A program made the translations under genes and the position numbers. DNA of 64,000 bases from an uncultured Flavobacteriaceae bacterium (GTDB taxonomy: Bacteria > Bacteroidota > Bacteroidia > Flavobacteriales > Flavobacteriaceae). The DNA lies in NCBI GenBank assembly GCA_947503105.1, contig CANNCM010000001.1:248001-312000 (forward strand), given 5' to 3'. The first letter of the stretch is position 1. Each line of letters starts with the position of its first letter. Shown one piece after another: positions 7,794-16,000 of this stretch. The notes beneath the pieces are model-generated. The model had not been told where the DNA came from. It did not search any database and worked only from the letters and a program-made list of their open reading frames with translations.

Positions 7794-8570
7794 TTATTTT
7801 TTATTCTTTACAAGAATGTCCATCAATGAGATAGAAGCATCTTCCATGTTGTTGACGATACTGTCAATTTTTGCAATAATATAATTGTAAAATATTTGTA
7901 AGATAATCGCAACAATCAAACCAAATACTGTTGTTAGAAGTGCGACTTTAATACCTCCTGCAACAAGAGATGGTTGCATATCTCCAGCAGCTTCAATTTT
8001 ATCGAAGGCTTGAATCATTCCAATTACAGTTCCCATGAAACCAAGCATTGGTGCCAAAGCAATAAATAAAGAGATCCAAGATACATTCTTTTCTAATTGT
8101 CCCATTTGTACACCTCCATATGCTACAACAGCTTTTTCAGCGGCATCTAAATCTTCATCTGCACGGTCTAAACCTTGATAGAAAATAGATGCAATAGGAC
8201 CTTTTGTGTTTCTACACACTTCTTTTGCAGCTTCTACACCACCAGAAGAAAGAGCTTCCTCTACATCTTCAGTTAATTTTTTTGAGTTTGTTGTTGAAAG
8301 ATTTAAGAAAATAATTCTTTCAATAGCAATTGCTAATCCTAAAATTAGACATAACAAAACGATACCCATGAACCCTGGTCCACCTTCGATAAATCGCTTT
8401 TTTAGTTCTTGATGAAATCCTAATGATTCCACTTCTTCACCAGCTGCATCGTCCTGTACTGGGCTTACAATTGTGGTTACTGTGGTGTTCATGTTCGTGT
8501 GTGTACTTGCATTTACAGACCCGAATGCCATCGTTAGTGCGATCGCTAGAATTGGAAATAATTTTTTCAT
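7794..8570 (-). CDS. MotA/TolQ/ExbB-family proton channel protein
   Basis: 258 aa. The first 20-25 residues look like an extra hydrophobic N-terminal segment or signal (MKKLFPILAIALTMAFGSVN) followed by a short periplasmic stretch. Then come three helices: about residues 64-88 (FMGIVLLCLILGLAIAIERI), 155-180, and 205-230. The conserved MotA/TolQ/ExbB part 'LAPMLGFMGTVIGMIQAF' is plain, and the third helix holds the usual Thr/Gly positions. It forms the pentameric proton channel that surrounds the ExbD dimer. First gene of the operon; a promoter-like sequence lies 48-75 bp upstream. Confidence 0.92.
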   Translation of the reverse strand: MKKLFPILAIALTMAFGSVNASTHTNMNTTVTTIVSPVQDDAAGEEVESLGFHQELKKRFIEGGPGFMGIVLLCLILGLAIAIERIIFLNLSTTNSKKLTEDVEEALSSGGVEAAKEVCRNTKGPIASIFYQGLDRADEDLDAAEKAVVAYGGVQMGQLEKNVSWISLFIALAPMLGFMGTVIGMIQAFDKIEAAGDMQPSLVAGGIKVALLTTVFGLIVAIILQIFYNYIIAKIDSIVNNMEDASISLMDILVKNKK

Positions 8571-8617
8571 TGTTCTATTCTTAAAATTTATTAATGTTTG
8601 AATTGTTTATAGGTTGC

Positions 8618-8645
8618 TAAAGATATAAAAAAAATCAGACTACAA
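8618..8645 (-). promoter_or_regulatory. Candidate Bacteroidota promoter of the ExbB operon
   Basis: On the minus strand a TTG (8643-8645) is followed after 17 nt by TATCTTTA (8618-8625), one mismatch from the Bacteroidota -7 consensus TAnnTTTG. It is placed 48 bp before the ExbB start codon. Pattern match only. Confidence 0.45.
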
Positions 8646-8798
8646 AAATAAAAATTAAGGCATCCAAAAAATTCATTTTAAAGAGAGGATTATAGCACCT
8701 TGAAAAACAGCTCTTTAGGTCTAAATTTAATGGAAATTAAAAATTTATAATCGATTCGTTATTAATACAGATCTCCTACAATTTGAAAAAAAATTGAT

Positions 8799-8945
8799 TC
8801 ACTTAAAAATTTTTATCAAATAATAAATTCCTAAAGTGCTTAAACCCACAACGAGAAGAATTCCTGCAAACTGCCAAGACATGAGTTTGAATAAAAGAGC
8901 AAATATGCTAACAGAAAGTCCAAAATATTTGAGTTTTTCTAACAA
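8799..8945 (-). CDS. Possible 48-aa two-helix membrane protein
   Basis: A short open frame downstream of tRNA-Ser, from a TTG at 8943-8945 to a TGA at 8799-8801. The reading is strongly membrane-like: 'LEKLKYFGLSVSIFALLFKL', then 'MSWQFAGILLVVGL' and 'LGIYYLIKIFK'. That gives two helices with a positively charged start and end, similar in style to the helical hairpin of small GldL-like or DUF membrane proteins of flavobacteria. In-frame stop TAA lies two codons before the TTG. There is no ATG except in the second half. It may be a true small protein with a TTG start, or the remnant of a larger gene. Confidence 0.42.
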   Translation of the reverse strand: MLEKLKYFGLSVSIFALLFKLMSWQFAGILLVVGLSTLGIYYLIKIFK

Positions 8946-8981
8946 AAATTATAGGGGTATGATAGTTTACAATAAAATAAG

Positions 8982-9069
8982 CAGAGAGGAAGGGATTCGA
9001 ACCCTCGATACGCTTTTGGCGTATACACACTTTCCAGGCGTGCGCCTTCGACCACTCGGCCACCTCTCT
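8982..9069 (-). tRNA. tRNA-Ser (anticodon GGA)
   Basis: On the minus strand a class II tRNA of 88 nt folds: acceptor stem AGAGAGG (9063-9069) pairs with CCTCTCT (8983-8989), discriminator G at 8982. The D arm has GTGGCCGAGTGG, the anticodon loop CTGGAAA gives GGA, a long variable arm (GTATACGCC / GCGTA) follows, and the T arm has GGTTCGAATCCC. CCA is not encoded. It reads the UCC/UCU serine codons. Confidence 0.97.
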
Positions 9070-9132
9070 AGTTTCTTTTTTAAAAGAGATCAAATAAATA
9101 AAAAATTGTTTAGTTGTGAAAGAAAATTCCTC

Positions 9133-10161
9133 TTAATTTTCAGTTAATTCTCCACGAATTGAAGTTTCAAAAACAACTTGAAAAGTGCTTTTGGGCGTGC
9201 CTTTTCCTAGCAAATACATCAATTTTGTGATCGCAGCTTCTGTGGTCATGTCTTTTGCAGAAATTACCCCAAATTCTCTCATTTTTTTACTGGTTTCATA
9301 ATGCCCCATATGCACCATCCCACCAGAGCATTGGGTCACATTAACAATATAAATGCCTTTTGAAATAGCCGTTTTTAATACCTCTAAAAACCAATCTTCT
9401 GTGGTGGCGTTTCCAGAACCATATGTTTCCAAAACAACGCCTTTGAGGTTTGTAGTCTCCAAAATTGATGTCAAAACTGAAGGTTGTAATCCTGGAAAAA
9501 GCTTGACAATTACAACATTGGTATCAAATGATTTATGCACTTTTAAGTGGTCTTGAGTAAAGTTTTTCTGTAATAAATCATGCTGTACTTGTAGTTGAAC
9601 CCCAGATGTTACTAGCGGTGGAAAGTTGTTTGAAGCAAAGGCCTCAAAATGATCGGCATTGATTTTTGTTGTTCTATTGCCGCGGTATAATTTGTACTCA
9701 AAATAAAGCCCAACTTCTTTAATCACTGCTGCATTATTCTGACGCAAACTTGCCAATTGTATGGATGTAATAAGATTTTCTTTGGCATCTGTTCGCAAAT
9801 CGCCAATTGGAAGTTGCGAGCCCGTAAAAATCACTGGTTTATTCAAATGTTCAAGCATAAAACTCAATGCAGATGCAGAATAACTCATGGTGTCGCTGCC
9901 ATGAAGCACCACAAAACCGTGATGTGTGTCGTAGTGTTGCTCAATAATTTCTGCAATGCTAATCCAATGCCTAGGAGTGATATTTGAAGAATCGAGTGGA
10001 GTTTCAAAAGAAATGGTATCAATATCACAATTCAATAGTTGGAGTTCAGGAATACTATTGAGTAAGTTTTGAAAATCGAATGCTTGAAGCGATTCCGAAT
10101 TGGCATCCTTCACCATTCCTATAGTTCCTCCTGTATAAATCAGTGCTATTTTTGTACTCAT
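9133..10161 (-). CDS. ansA: Type I (cytoplasmic) L-asparaginase
   Basis: 342 aa, without a signal peptide, so cytoplasmic, hydrolysing asparagine to aspartate and ammonia. The first catalytic motif is TGGTIGM (nucleophile Thr13 by analogy with the second Thr of TGGT in known asparaginases) and the second is 'VVLHGSDTMSYSASAL', carrying the catalytic Thr/Asp. The region 'GGMVHMGHYETS' near residue 280 fits the type I family. It follows tatD by 5 bp on the same strand and is likely co-transcribed with it. The start was chosen at the only Met in front of the beta strand leading into TGGTI. Confidence 0.93.
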   Translation of the reverse strand: MSTKIALIYTGGTIGMVKDANSESLQAFDFQNLLNSIPELQLLNCDIDTISFETPLDSSNITPRHWISIAEIIEQHYDTHHGFVVLHGSDTMSYSASALSFMLEHLNKPVIFTGSQLPIGDLRTDAKENLITSIQLASLRQNNAAVIKEVGLYFEYKLYRGNRTTKINADHFEAFASNNFPPLVTSGVQLQVQHDLLQKNFTQDHLKVHKSFDTNVVIVKLFPGLQPSVLTSILETTNLKGVVLETYGSGNATTEDWFLEVLKTAISKGIYIVNVTQCSGGMVHMGHYETSKKMREFGVISAKDMTTEAAITKLMYLLGKGTPKSTFQVVFETSIRGELTEN

Positions 10162-10166
10162 TTCTA

Positions 10167-10934
10167 TTATATATTAAAAATATCTTTTGAGTTTTTGGTT
10201 GTAATTTCGGCAATATGTTTTACGCTTTGACCATAAATAGTGGAGAGTTTATTCAAAACCTCAAGGATGTAAACACTCTCATTTCGTTTTCCTCTATAGG
10301 GCACTGGAGCCAAATATGGGGCATCTGTTTCCAAAACTATATGCTTTAAATCGATTTCTAATAAAAACTGATCGATTTTCCCATTTTTGAAAGTTACAAC
10401 CCCACCAATACCAAGTTTCATATTGTAAGATATAGCTTTATGCGCTTGTTCGAGAGTTCCTGTAAAACAATGAAAAATCCCAAATAAATCCTCCGATTGT
10501 TCTTCTTCTAAGATCTCAAAAACTTCGTCAAAAGCATCTCTACAATGAATGACAATGGGGAGTTTATAGCGTTTGGCCCATTGAATTTGAATTCTGAAAG
10601 CCTCTTGCTGTTGTTGTAATGTACTTTTATCCCAATACAAATCGATGCCAATTTCGCCAATGGCCACAAATTTTCGAGATTCTAGGGCCTGTTGTACATG
10701 CTCTAATTCCTCTTTATAGTCGTCTTTGATATGTGTTGGATGAACCCCCATCATCAAAAAAACATGTTCTGGATAGTTTTGCTCCAAAGCATACATGCTT
10801 TCGGTATATGTTGAATCTATTGCGGGTACGAAAAAACGCGTTACACCAGATTGAAGTGCTCTCGAAATCATTTCATCTCGATCCTTGTCAAATGCTTCGC
10901 TATATAAATGTGTATGTGTATCGGTTATAATCAT
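10167..10934 (-). CDS. TatD-family metal-dependent hydrolase/DNase
   Basis: 255 aa TIM-barrel amidohydrolase. Metal ligands are visible in order: 'TDTHTHLY' (two His, strand 1), 'IGEIGIDLYWD' (Glu), 'PIVIHCRDAF' (His), 'GIFHCFTG' (His) and 'LETDAPYLAP' (Asp). These are the standard TatD signatures. Characterised members are Mg-dependent 3'-5' exonucleases involved in DNA repair and possibly in D-Tyr-tRNA or RNA processing; which applies here is unknown. The gene is first in a tatD-ansA pair. Its start lies about 26 bp from the promoter of the divergent retropepsin-like gene. Confidence 0.92.
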   Translation of the reverse strand: MIITDTHTHLYSEAFDKDRDEMISRALQSGVTRFFVPAIDSTYTESMYALEQNYPEHVFLMMGVHPTHIKDDYKEELEHVQQALESRKFVAIGEIGIDLYWDKSTLQQQQEAFRIQIQWAKRYKLPIVIHCRDAFDEVFEILEEEQSEDLFGIFHCFTGTLEQAHKAISYNMKLGIGGVVTFKNGKIDQFLLEIDLKHIVLETDAPYLAPVPYRGKRNESVYILEVLNKLSTIYGQSVKHIAEITTKNSKDIFNI

Positions 10935-10959
10935 GATACAAAAATACTGTTTTGTGTAG

Positions 10960-10967
10960 TATCTTTG
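10960..10967 (+). promoter_or_regulatory. Candidate -7 element for the retropepsin-like gene
   Basis: TATCTTTG fits the Bacteroidota -7 consensus TAnnTTTG exactly. No clear TTG occurs at the right distance upstream, so the match is partial. It would place the transcript start near 10973, which rules out any translation start before that position. Confidence 0.45.
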
Positions 10968-11006
10968 TTTAAAAAAATTATCCGCTTGAAAAATAAGATT
11001 CCTTTA

Positions 11007-11432
11007 ATGCAGTTTTTAATTGAAAATGATTTTCATAAAATAAAATTACATTTTATGAAAAGCAACCATTACAAAGTGATTGCAAAAATAAATGGCATAA
11101 AGGGACATTTTGTTCTGGATACTGGCGCTTCTACCACTTTTGTTGACATAAATTTAAAAGAAAAATTCAAGTTGTTTTCGGAGGAATCGCAAATAAAAGC
11201 GAGTGGTGCTGGTCCTGATAAAATAGATGCTTTTGTTTCTCACAACAATCAACTGAAATTTGGACAGTGGTCCTTGAAAAAATGTACGATTGCTTTGATC
11301 GATTTAGACCCAATAAATACTGCTTTTGCTAATGCCAATTTGTTGGCGGTTGATGGTATTATTGGTGCAGATATTCTAAAAAAAGGCAAAGCTATTATCG
11401 ATTACGACAAGAATTATCTGTATTTAAAATAA
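11007..11432 (+). CDS. Retropepsin-like aspartic protease domain protein
   Basis: 141 aa from the ATG at 11007; a TTG at 10986 is the other possible start. An open frame extends back to 10908 but overlaps tatD and lies upstream of the -7 element, so I reject that start. The active-site motif is 'GHFVLDTGASTTFVD' (DTGAS, Asp about residue 34), followed later by 'AVDGIIGADILKKGKAIIDY', the hydrophobic-hydrophobic-Gly pattern that closes the retropepsin fold. A single pepsin-like half would work as a dimer. No signal peptide or membrane helix is seen, so it is probably cytoplasmic. Bacterial members are mostly uncharacterised; the substrate is unknown. Confidence 0.8.
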   Translation: MQFLIENDFHKIKLHFMKSNHYKVIAKINGIKGHFVLDTGASTTFVDINLKEKFKLFSEESQIKASGAGPDKIDAFVSHNNQLKFGQWSLKKCTIALIDLDPINTAFANANLLAVDGIIGADILKKGKAIIDYDKNYLYLK

Positions 11433-11453
11433 AAATCCCCGCAAAAGCGGGGA
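11431..11453 (-). terminator. Terminator shared by tonB (-) and the retropepsin-like gene (+)
   Basis: Stem ATCCCCGC (11436-11443), loop AAAA, stem GCGGGGAT (11446-11453, with the loop 11442-11447 region), a GC-rich 7-8 bp hairpin. On the minus strand it is followed by TTTTT (complement of 11431-11435), 26 bp past the tonB stop. On the plus strand the tail is ATCTATTATATATT, so termination in that direction is weaker. Confidence 0.75.
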
Positions 11454-11478
11454 TCTATTATATATTGTGAAAAAAAAT

Positions 11479-12198
11479 TTAATCTTGTACTTGGAATGTA
11501 ATTGGCAGAGAATACGGCACAATGACTGGCTTACCTCTTTGGCGACCAGGTTTCATTTTTGGCAGCATATTAATGACTCTTGCCGCTTCTTTTTCTAGCC
11601 TTGGGTGTGGCGCTCTAGAACGAACTCCTGTTACATTTCCATTTTTGTCGATTTTAAAAATCACACTAATACGTTGTCTTCCAGAAAGCCCTAAGTCTCC
11701 AGCCAAATCTGTATTGAATTTACGCTGAACGAATTTAGCGATTTTATCTGACATACACTTACGCTTCTCTGCATTGGATCCGCGCTCACAACCAGGATAT
11801 TCTGGTACGTTTTCAATAACTGCAAATGGAACCTCAACGTCTTCTACGACTTCTTCAACTTCTATTTCCTCAACTTCTACAATTTCTTCTTCTTGGTCTG
11901 TTTCTGTCGATTCTATTACCGTTTCTTCAATTTCTTCTTCATCCTCCACAACCTCTATAACTTCTGGAGCTGCTGGTGGCGGTGGTGGCGGTGGTGGTGG
12001 AATGACTTGTTCTATGATTGGAATTTCTTCATCTAATTCATCGTCTAGATTTAGTTTTCCTATATCAATATCGGACTTGTCATAAGTTTTGTAATTCAGC
12101 GTAGAATATGTTAAAAATAACATCAATGCTAATCCGACAGCAAAATAGATAGATCCATTTCTGCTGACGTCTGCTTTTGGGTTTTTCTTTGATTCCAT
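11479..12198 (-). CDS. TonB-family energy transducer
   Basis: 239 aa. One membrane anchor near the N-terminus (about residues 16-34, SIYFAVGLALMLFLTYSTL), then an acidic and proline-rich periplasmic spacer with a run of eight prolines and a Glu/Val/Ile-rich section. The C-terminal TonB domain (about 150-239) includes 'LAGDLGLSGRQRISVIFKID' and ends 'KPVIVPYSLPITFQV', the usual flavobacterial form. Two Cys (PGCERG and KRKC) precede it and could form a periplasmic disulfide. TonB connects ExbB/ExbD to outer-membrane receptors. It lies 45 bp after the VanZ-like gene at the end of the ruvA-sprA-gcvH run; a stop hairpin follows it. Confidence 0.9.
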   Translation of the reverse strand: MESKKNPKADVSRNGSIYFAVGLALMLFLTYSTLNYKTYDKSDIDIGKLNLDDELDEEIPIIEQVIPPPPPPPPPAAPEVIEVVEDEEEIEETVIESTETDQEEEIVEVEEIEVEEVVEDVEVPFAVIENVPEYPGCERGSNAEKRKCMSDKIAKFVQRKFNTDLAGDLGLSGRQRISVIFKIDKNGNVTGVRSRAPHPRLEKEAARVINMLPKMKPGRQRGKPVIVPYSLPITFQVQD

Positions 12199-12243
12199 TG
12201 TGTGTTTTTTTATGGGGTGTTAAATTAATTAAAAAAAATAAAA

Positions 12244-12630
12244 CTACACAAACGTTTGAAGTTTTTTAATGAGTGTTTGTTTTTTCCAGCGTAAAATAGC
12301 TGTCATCACCAGTATTCCCAGCGTATTTGCAACAACATCAAGCAACTCCGAAACTCTTGCATGTGGCATAACACCTTGAATAAACTCAAGAATTATGCCA
12401 AAAACAAAAGCAAAAAGAGCCGCATAGATCAGACTTTTATTAATTTTTTGAAGTGAAAAAGACAAAAAAACTAAAAAGCAAAGCATAGCATAGGCCAAAA
12501 AATGAACAATTTTGTCCTCAAACTCAATATGAAACGTCGATTGATGATTGATTTTTGCCAAACTCGCAAAAGCCAAAAGAACAGTATAGCCAAGCGTTGT
12601 TGCGTAAATCAGCTGTTTTTTATGCACCAA
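12244..12630 (-). CDS. VanZ-like family membrane protein
   Basis: 128 aa with four helices (about residues 8-24, 38-55, 64-82, 97-113). Motifs are of the VanZ type: '[21 protein letters not shown]' with the conserved Lys/His pair, and '[28 protein letters not shown]', which is the most conserved section of the family. The start is a TTG at 12628-12630 (or GTG three bases later), overlapping the end of gcvH by 11 bp, so translation is likely coupled. VanZ itself gives teicoplanin tolerance by an unknown route; there are no other van genes here, so resistance should not be assumed. Confidence 0.85.
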   Translation of the reverse strand: MVHKKQLIYATTLGYTVLLAFASLAKINHQSTFHIEFEDKIVHFLAYAMLCFLVFLSFSLQKINKSLIYAALFAFVFGIILEFIQGVMPHARVSELLDVVANTLGILVMTAILRWKKQTLIKKLQTFV

Positions 12631-13000
12631 TTAATGTTTTATAGTCTTCAGCAGATAGTAATTTATCAATATCAGATGTGTTTGTGCACTTAAGTTTAAT
12701 CATCCAACCAGCACCATAAGGATCCTCGTTGACTTTTTCTGGCTCATCTTCCAAAGCTTCGTTAAATTCTATGATTTCTCCTGCTAAAGGAAGAAACAAA
12801 TCCGATACTGTTTTTACAGCTTCTACAGTACCAAAAACCTCCTCTGCTTCAAGAGTTTCGTCCAAGGTATCAACTTCTACATAAACGATATCACCTAGTT
12901 CTCCTTGGGCAAAATCTGTAATTCCGATGGTGAGTGTATCACCTTCTGCACGAACCCACTCGTGGTCTTTTGTGTATTTTAATTCTTCAGGTACATTCAT
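12620..13000 (-). CDS. gcvH: Glycine cleavage system H protein
   Basis: 126 aa, full length. It is the lipoyl-carrying shuttle protein that moves the aminomethyl group between the P, T and L proteins of the glycine cleavage complex. The lipoylation site is in '[13 protein letters not shown]' (Lys63). Conserved blocks '[20 protein letters not shown]' and the C-terminal '[12 protein letters not shown]' are present. The gene is 23 bp downstream of sprA. Genes for the P, T and L proteins are not in the window; in flavobacteria the H gene is commonly found near sprA. No glycine-riboswitch-like leader can be seen, which is as expected for a gene inside an operon. Confidence 0.96.
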   Translation of the reverse strand: MNVPEELKYTKDHEWVRAEGDTLTIGITDFAQGELGDIVYVEVDTLDETLEAEEVFGTVEAVKTVSDLFLPLAGEIIEFNEALEDEPEKVNEDPYGAGWMIKLKCTNTSDIDKLLSAEDYKTLIGA

Positions 13001-13023
13001 TATATTGGTTTTATGTTATTGTT

Positions 13024-16000
13024 TTAATTTCCAAAGTTATAGCGCAGTGTAAATCCAGACCTTATAGTGGTTTGTGGAAATGCTGTAGAAATGGCATATT
13101 CTGAGAAGGCATAATCAAAATAAAATATAGCAGTCAAATTATTGCTAAAAGCATAATCTGCTGCATACTTTAAACTCCAAATGGTTTGACCTGCACTCAC
13201 TTGATTATTATCTAAATCCAAATATCTTATGATCGTTTTATTGTTTCTCACAGATAAATCGGCTTTCATATTCAAATCACTTTTGATGACTTTTTTGGGC
13301 CCTGCCAGTTTGGAACGAATTCTCAAATCTTTGATGCGATAACCCAATCCAAAAATATATTCGTTGCCTTGAATCTCCGTCAATAAATTGTTGTCAAAAC
13401 TAATAGAAAGACTTCGATCTCTTTTGATTTCTGTTGTAACTTTAATTGAATTTTTCATTTCAAAATCAACTTTAATCAATGGACTAAATTGCTCTACCAA
13501 ATTTACATTACTAAAAAGAGTTTGAGCCTTAAAATTACCAGACTGATCCAAAACATCTGGATTTTGACTGGCATAATCCAAATTAGGATCGGCTGCTTTA
13601 TAATCGAGGTTAGTACGAAATTGATTTATGGTATAGGATGATCGATATCCATGTGTTATAGAGAATCGTTTAAAACGTTTTTTAAACCATTTGTTTCTCA
13701 TAAACCCTGTATATTTTAGAGTCCAGTTTGGAATAGGAATATCGCGAAATGCATCTAAACTTATGTTGCTGGCCTTTTTGCCAGAATACGCCGATAGGAA
13801 CGCTGGCAACAAAACAGACTGGCTGTTTTTGCCAAATCCAAGCGGATACCCTTCGGCGTCTATTGCAAAGTTGCCATTCCCATAAAAATCTTGTGCCAAA
13901 CGATTGGCTATTTCTAGGCGATTGTTTTTAAAATCTTCAAAAGGTGCAGAGCTGCGCTCATCACTTTGACTAAAAGCTGTTCGAATTAATGAGGTTGAAA
14001 TATTGAAATTTCCAAACGTATTCTGTATTAGAGAATTGTAGGTATTACTCAAACCATCGCCACTTGTATCTGTTGTATTAAAGTTTTCTGTAAAGTTTGT
14101 CGCATAGGTTTTTCCGCCTGTAAAGTCAATTTTTAAATCTGAAATTGGCTCTGTGTTGATGGCATAGTCTAAATTTTCGTTATGCGTTTCAGAATACTGC
14201 TGGTTAAATTGATCGAAGGTCGTTAGCCATCCATTTTGTGCCGCAATATGACGTACATCGCGTTGACTTCCAAGTGTATATCCCAAAGTGGGTTTTAGTG
14301 TGCCTATAAATCCTGGCGTTGGCAAATATCCAGGCAAGAACGAACTGTTATTTTCCGAATAATTTATTTGCATTCTATTAATGCTTGTGAGCAATCCAAT
14401 TCCAAAATCCTTCAAATTAAATTTCTTTTTGGAACTTTGTCTTTGGGTTCTAGTGTTTGTATTGTTTTGAACACGAGATGGTCTTTTTGATCTCGATTTT
14501 TTTATACCAACATAACGATAAAATTTACGCATATCAAAAGAGGTGTTCAGGTTGTGCTGATTGGCATTAGAAATAGAATTTCCTAAATCGTAAGTTTGTC
14601 CATTGATATTGAGCTGACCAAAAAGATCTGACCCTTTGGTCCAGAGAAAATCTCCTGTATAACTATAATTAGCTGTCAAGAAACTTAGAGTTGGTATTTT
14701 ATTGAGTGGCAATTCATAATTTATCCCCATCTGCTGCGAGTGTCTATTGGGGTCGCCAAAATCGAAAAACCGATCCCAAACGTCCAAAGTCGGGTCTTGG
14801 TCTCCGTTCAAATCATCATCTATAAAATAATTTCTAACAATATGATTATTGGATGATGTGAAGTTCAAACTTAACGCATTTGTCAACTGATAATTCAATG
14901 TATATTGTAAGTCAAACGTATAATTTCTTCGAATCAATTCGTCAACTGTAATGTTGCTGGCACCCAAATCGGCATCTCTAAATTTTTGACTTTGATATTG
15001 ACGAATGATATCAGAATTAATTGTTAGACTCGATGGCAATAGGTTCAGGTTGAAATCCTTTATGATTTTCCAATATTTACCTGTAAACAACGAGTCATTT
15101 TTCTTGAAAGGTTCGAAATTTAAAGGTTGAAAACTATAACTATAATTGGCTCCTACACGAACATTTTGATCCAAAGAATTTTCAATTTCAAAATCTCTAT
15201 GGGCCATTTCGTTGTAAGAATAATTAAGGGTTAAATTTTCAACATCATAAACCTTTGGTTTAGCATCACCAGTACGTTGCTTTTTGACCCCAATAAAGTT
15301 GATGCTTTTTCGTTTTGTATAATCCTCCGATTGCATTCGTATGCGGTCGCGTTCTTCATTTGTTTGTGCGGCATCTAAACGATTTTCAAGTTTCAAATCT
15401 TTGTATTGTTGGTCGTATTCTGGAGTGATTAATGTTTCACTTTGTCCATAATTAAATGGAATTTGAAGCCCCCATTTTTTTGGTAATAGCTGTCCAATAT
15501 TCATATTGGCTACAAAGTCATATTGTTTCAAATCTTCTCGGCTACGCTCGTTTGGCCCTTGATCTATATTTCCAAAACCTGTAGTGCTTCGCTTTGCAGT
15601 TGCATTAATGTTCATGAAATCTGCAATATTGGTATCCATACTCATAATGGCAGCCCAACCGCCTTCATTATCCATGTCGGCCAAACGAAGTTCGTTGAAC
15701 CAAACTTCTGCACATTGAGCTGAAGATCCTATATTTTTGACCCCTATCATAAGAGAACGAATGTCACCAAAATTTGGATTTCCTTTTATCGCAATACGTT
15801 GCTCAAAGGGCGCTTCTGTTTGTGATGAATTGAGGTCTAATGTGAAAGGTGAAAACTCTCCTACTGGAGTTTCTTGAAGTACACCATCGATAACATTATA
15901 AAAAGTAGGGTCTTCATTGGTTAGTGTTCCCTGGCTGATGCCAAGTGCTTTTATTTTTTCTAAGAGTTCTAAAGAAAGATTGAGTTCGTTATACTCTGGC

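Larger units (their letters stand above)
8571..8981. other. AT-rich intergenic stretch between ExbB and tRNA-Ser
   Basis: About 410 bp. Apart from the ExbB promoter candidate and the possible 48-aa membrane protein annotated separately, I see only AT-rich sequence between about 8646 and 8798, with no stable hairpin or conserved-looking reading frame. Confidence 0.6.

Noticed and set aside
8836-9147. Plus-strand frame of 103 codons through tRNA-Ser
   Set aside because: It crosses a clear tRNA gene and has no coding character; the minus-strand frame at 8908-9093 is rejected for the same reason.
10908-11006. Upstream extension of the retropepsin-like gene
   Set aside because: Overlaps tatD and contains the -7 box; not translated if the promoter is right.
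11774-12085. Ser/Thr/Gly-rich frame opposite tonB
   Set aside because: Complement of the poly-Pro and Glu/Val repeat of TonB; no independent signal.
12244-12630. VanZ-like gene as antibiotic resistance gene
   Set aside because: No vanA/vanH/vanX or regulator genes nearby; VanZ-like domains are widespread in housekeeping contexts.
13001-13023. Glycine riboswitch before gcvH
   Set aside because: Only 23 bp separate sprA and gcvH; no room for an aptamer.
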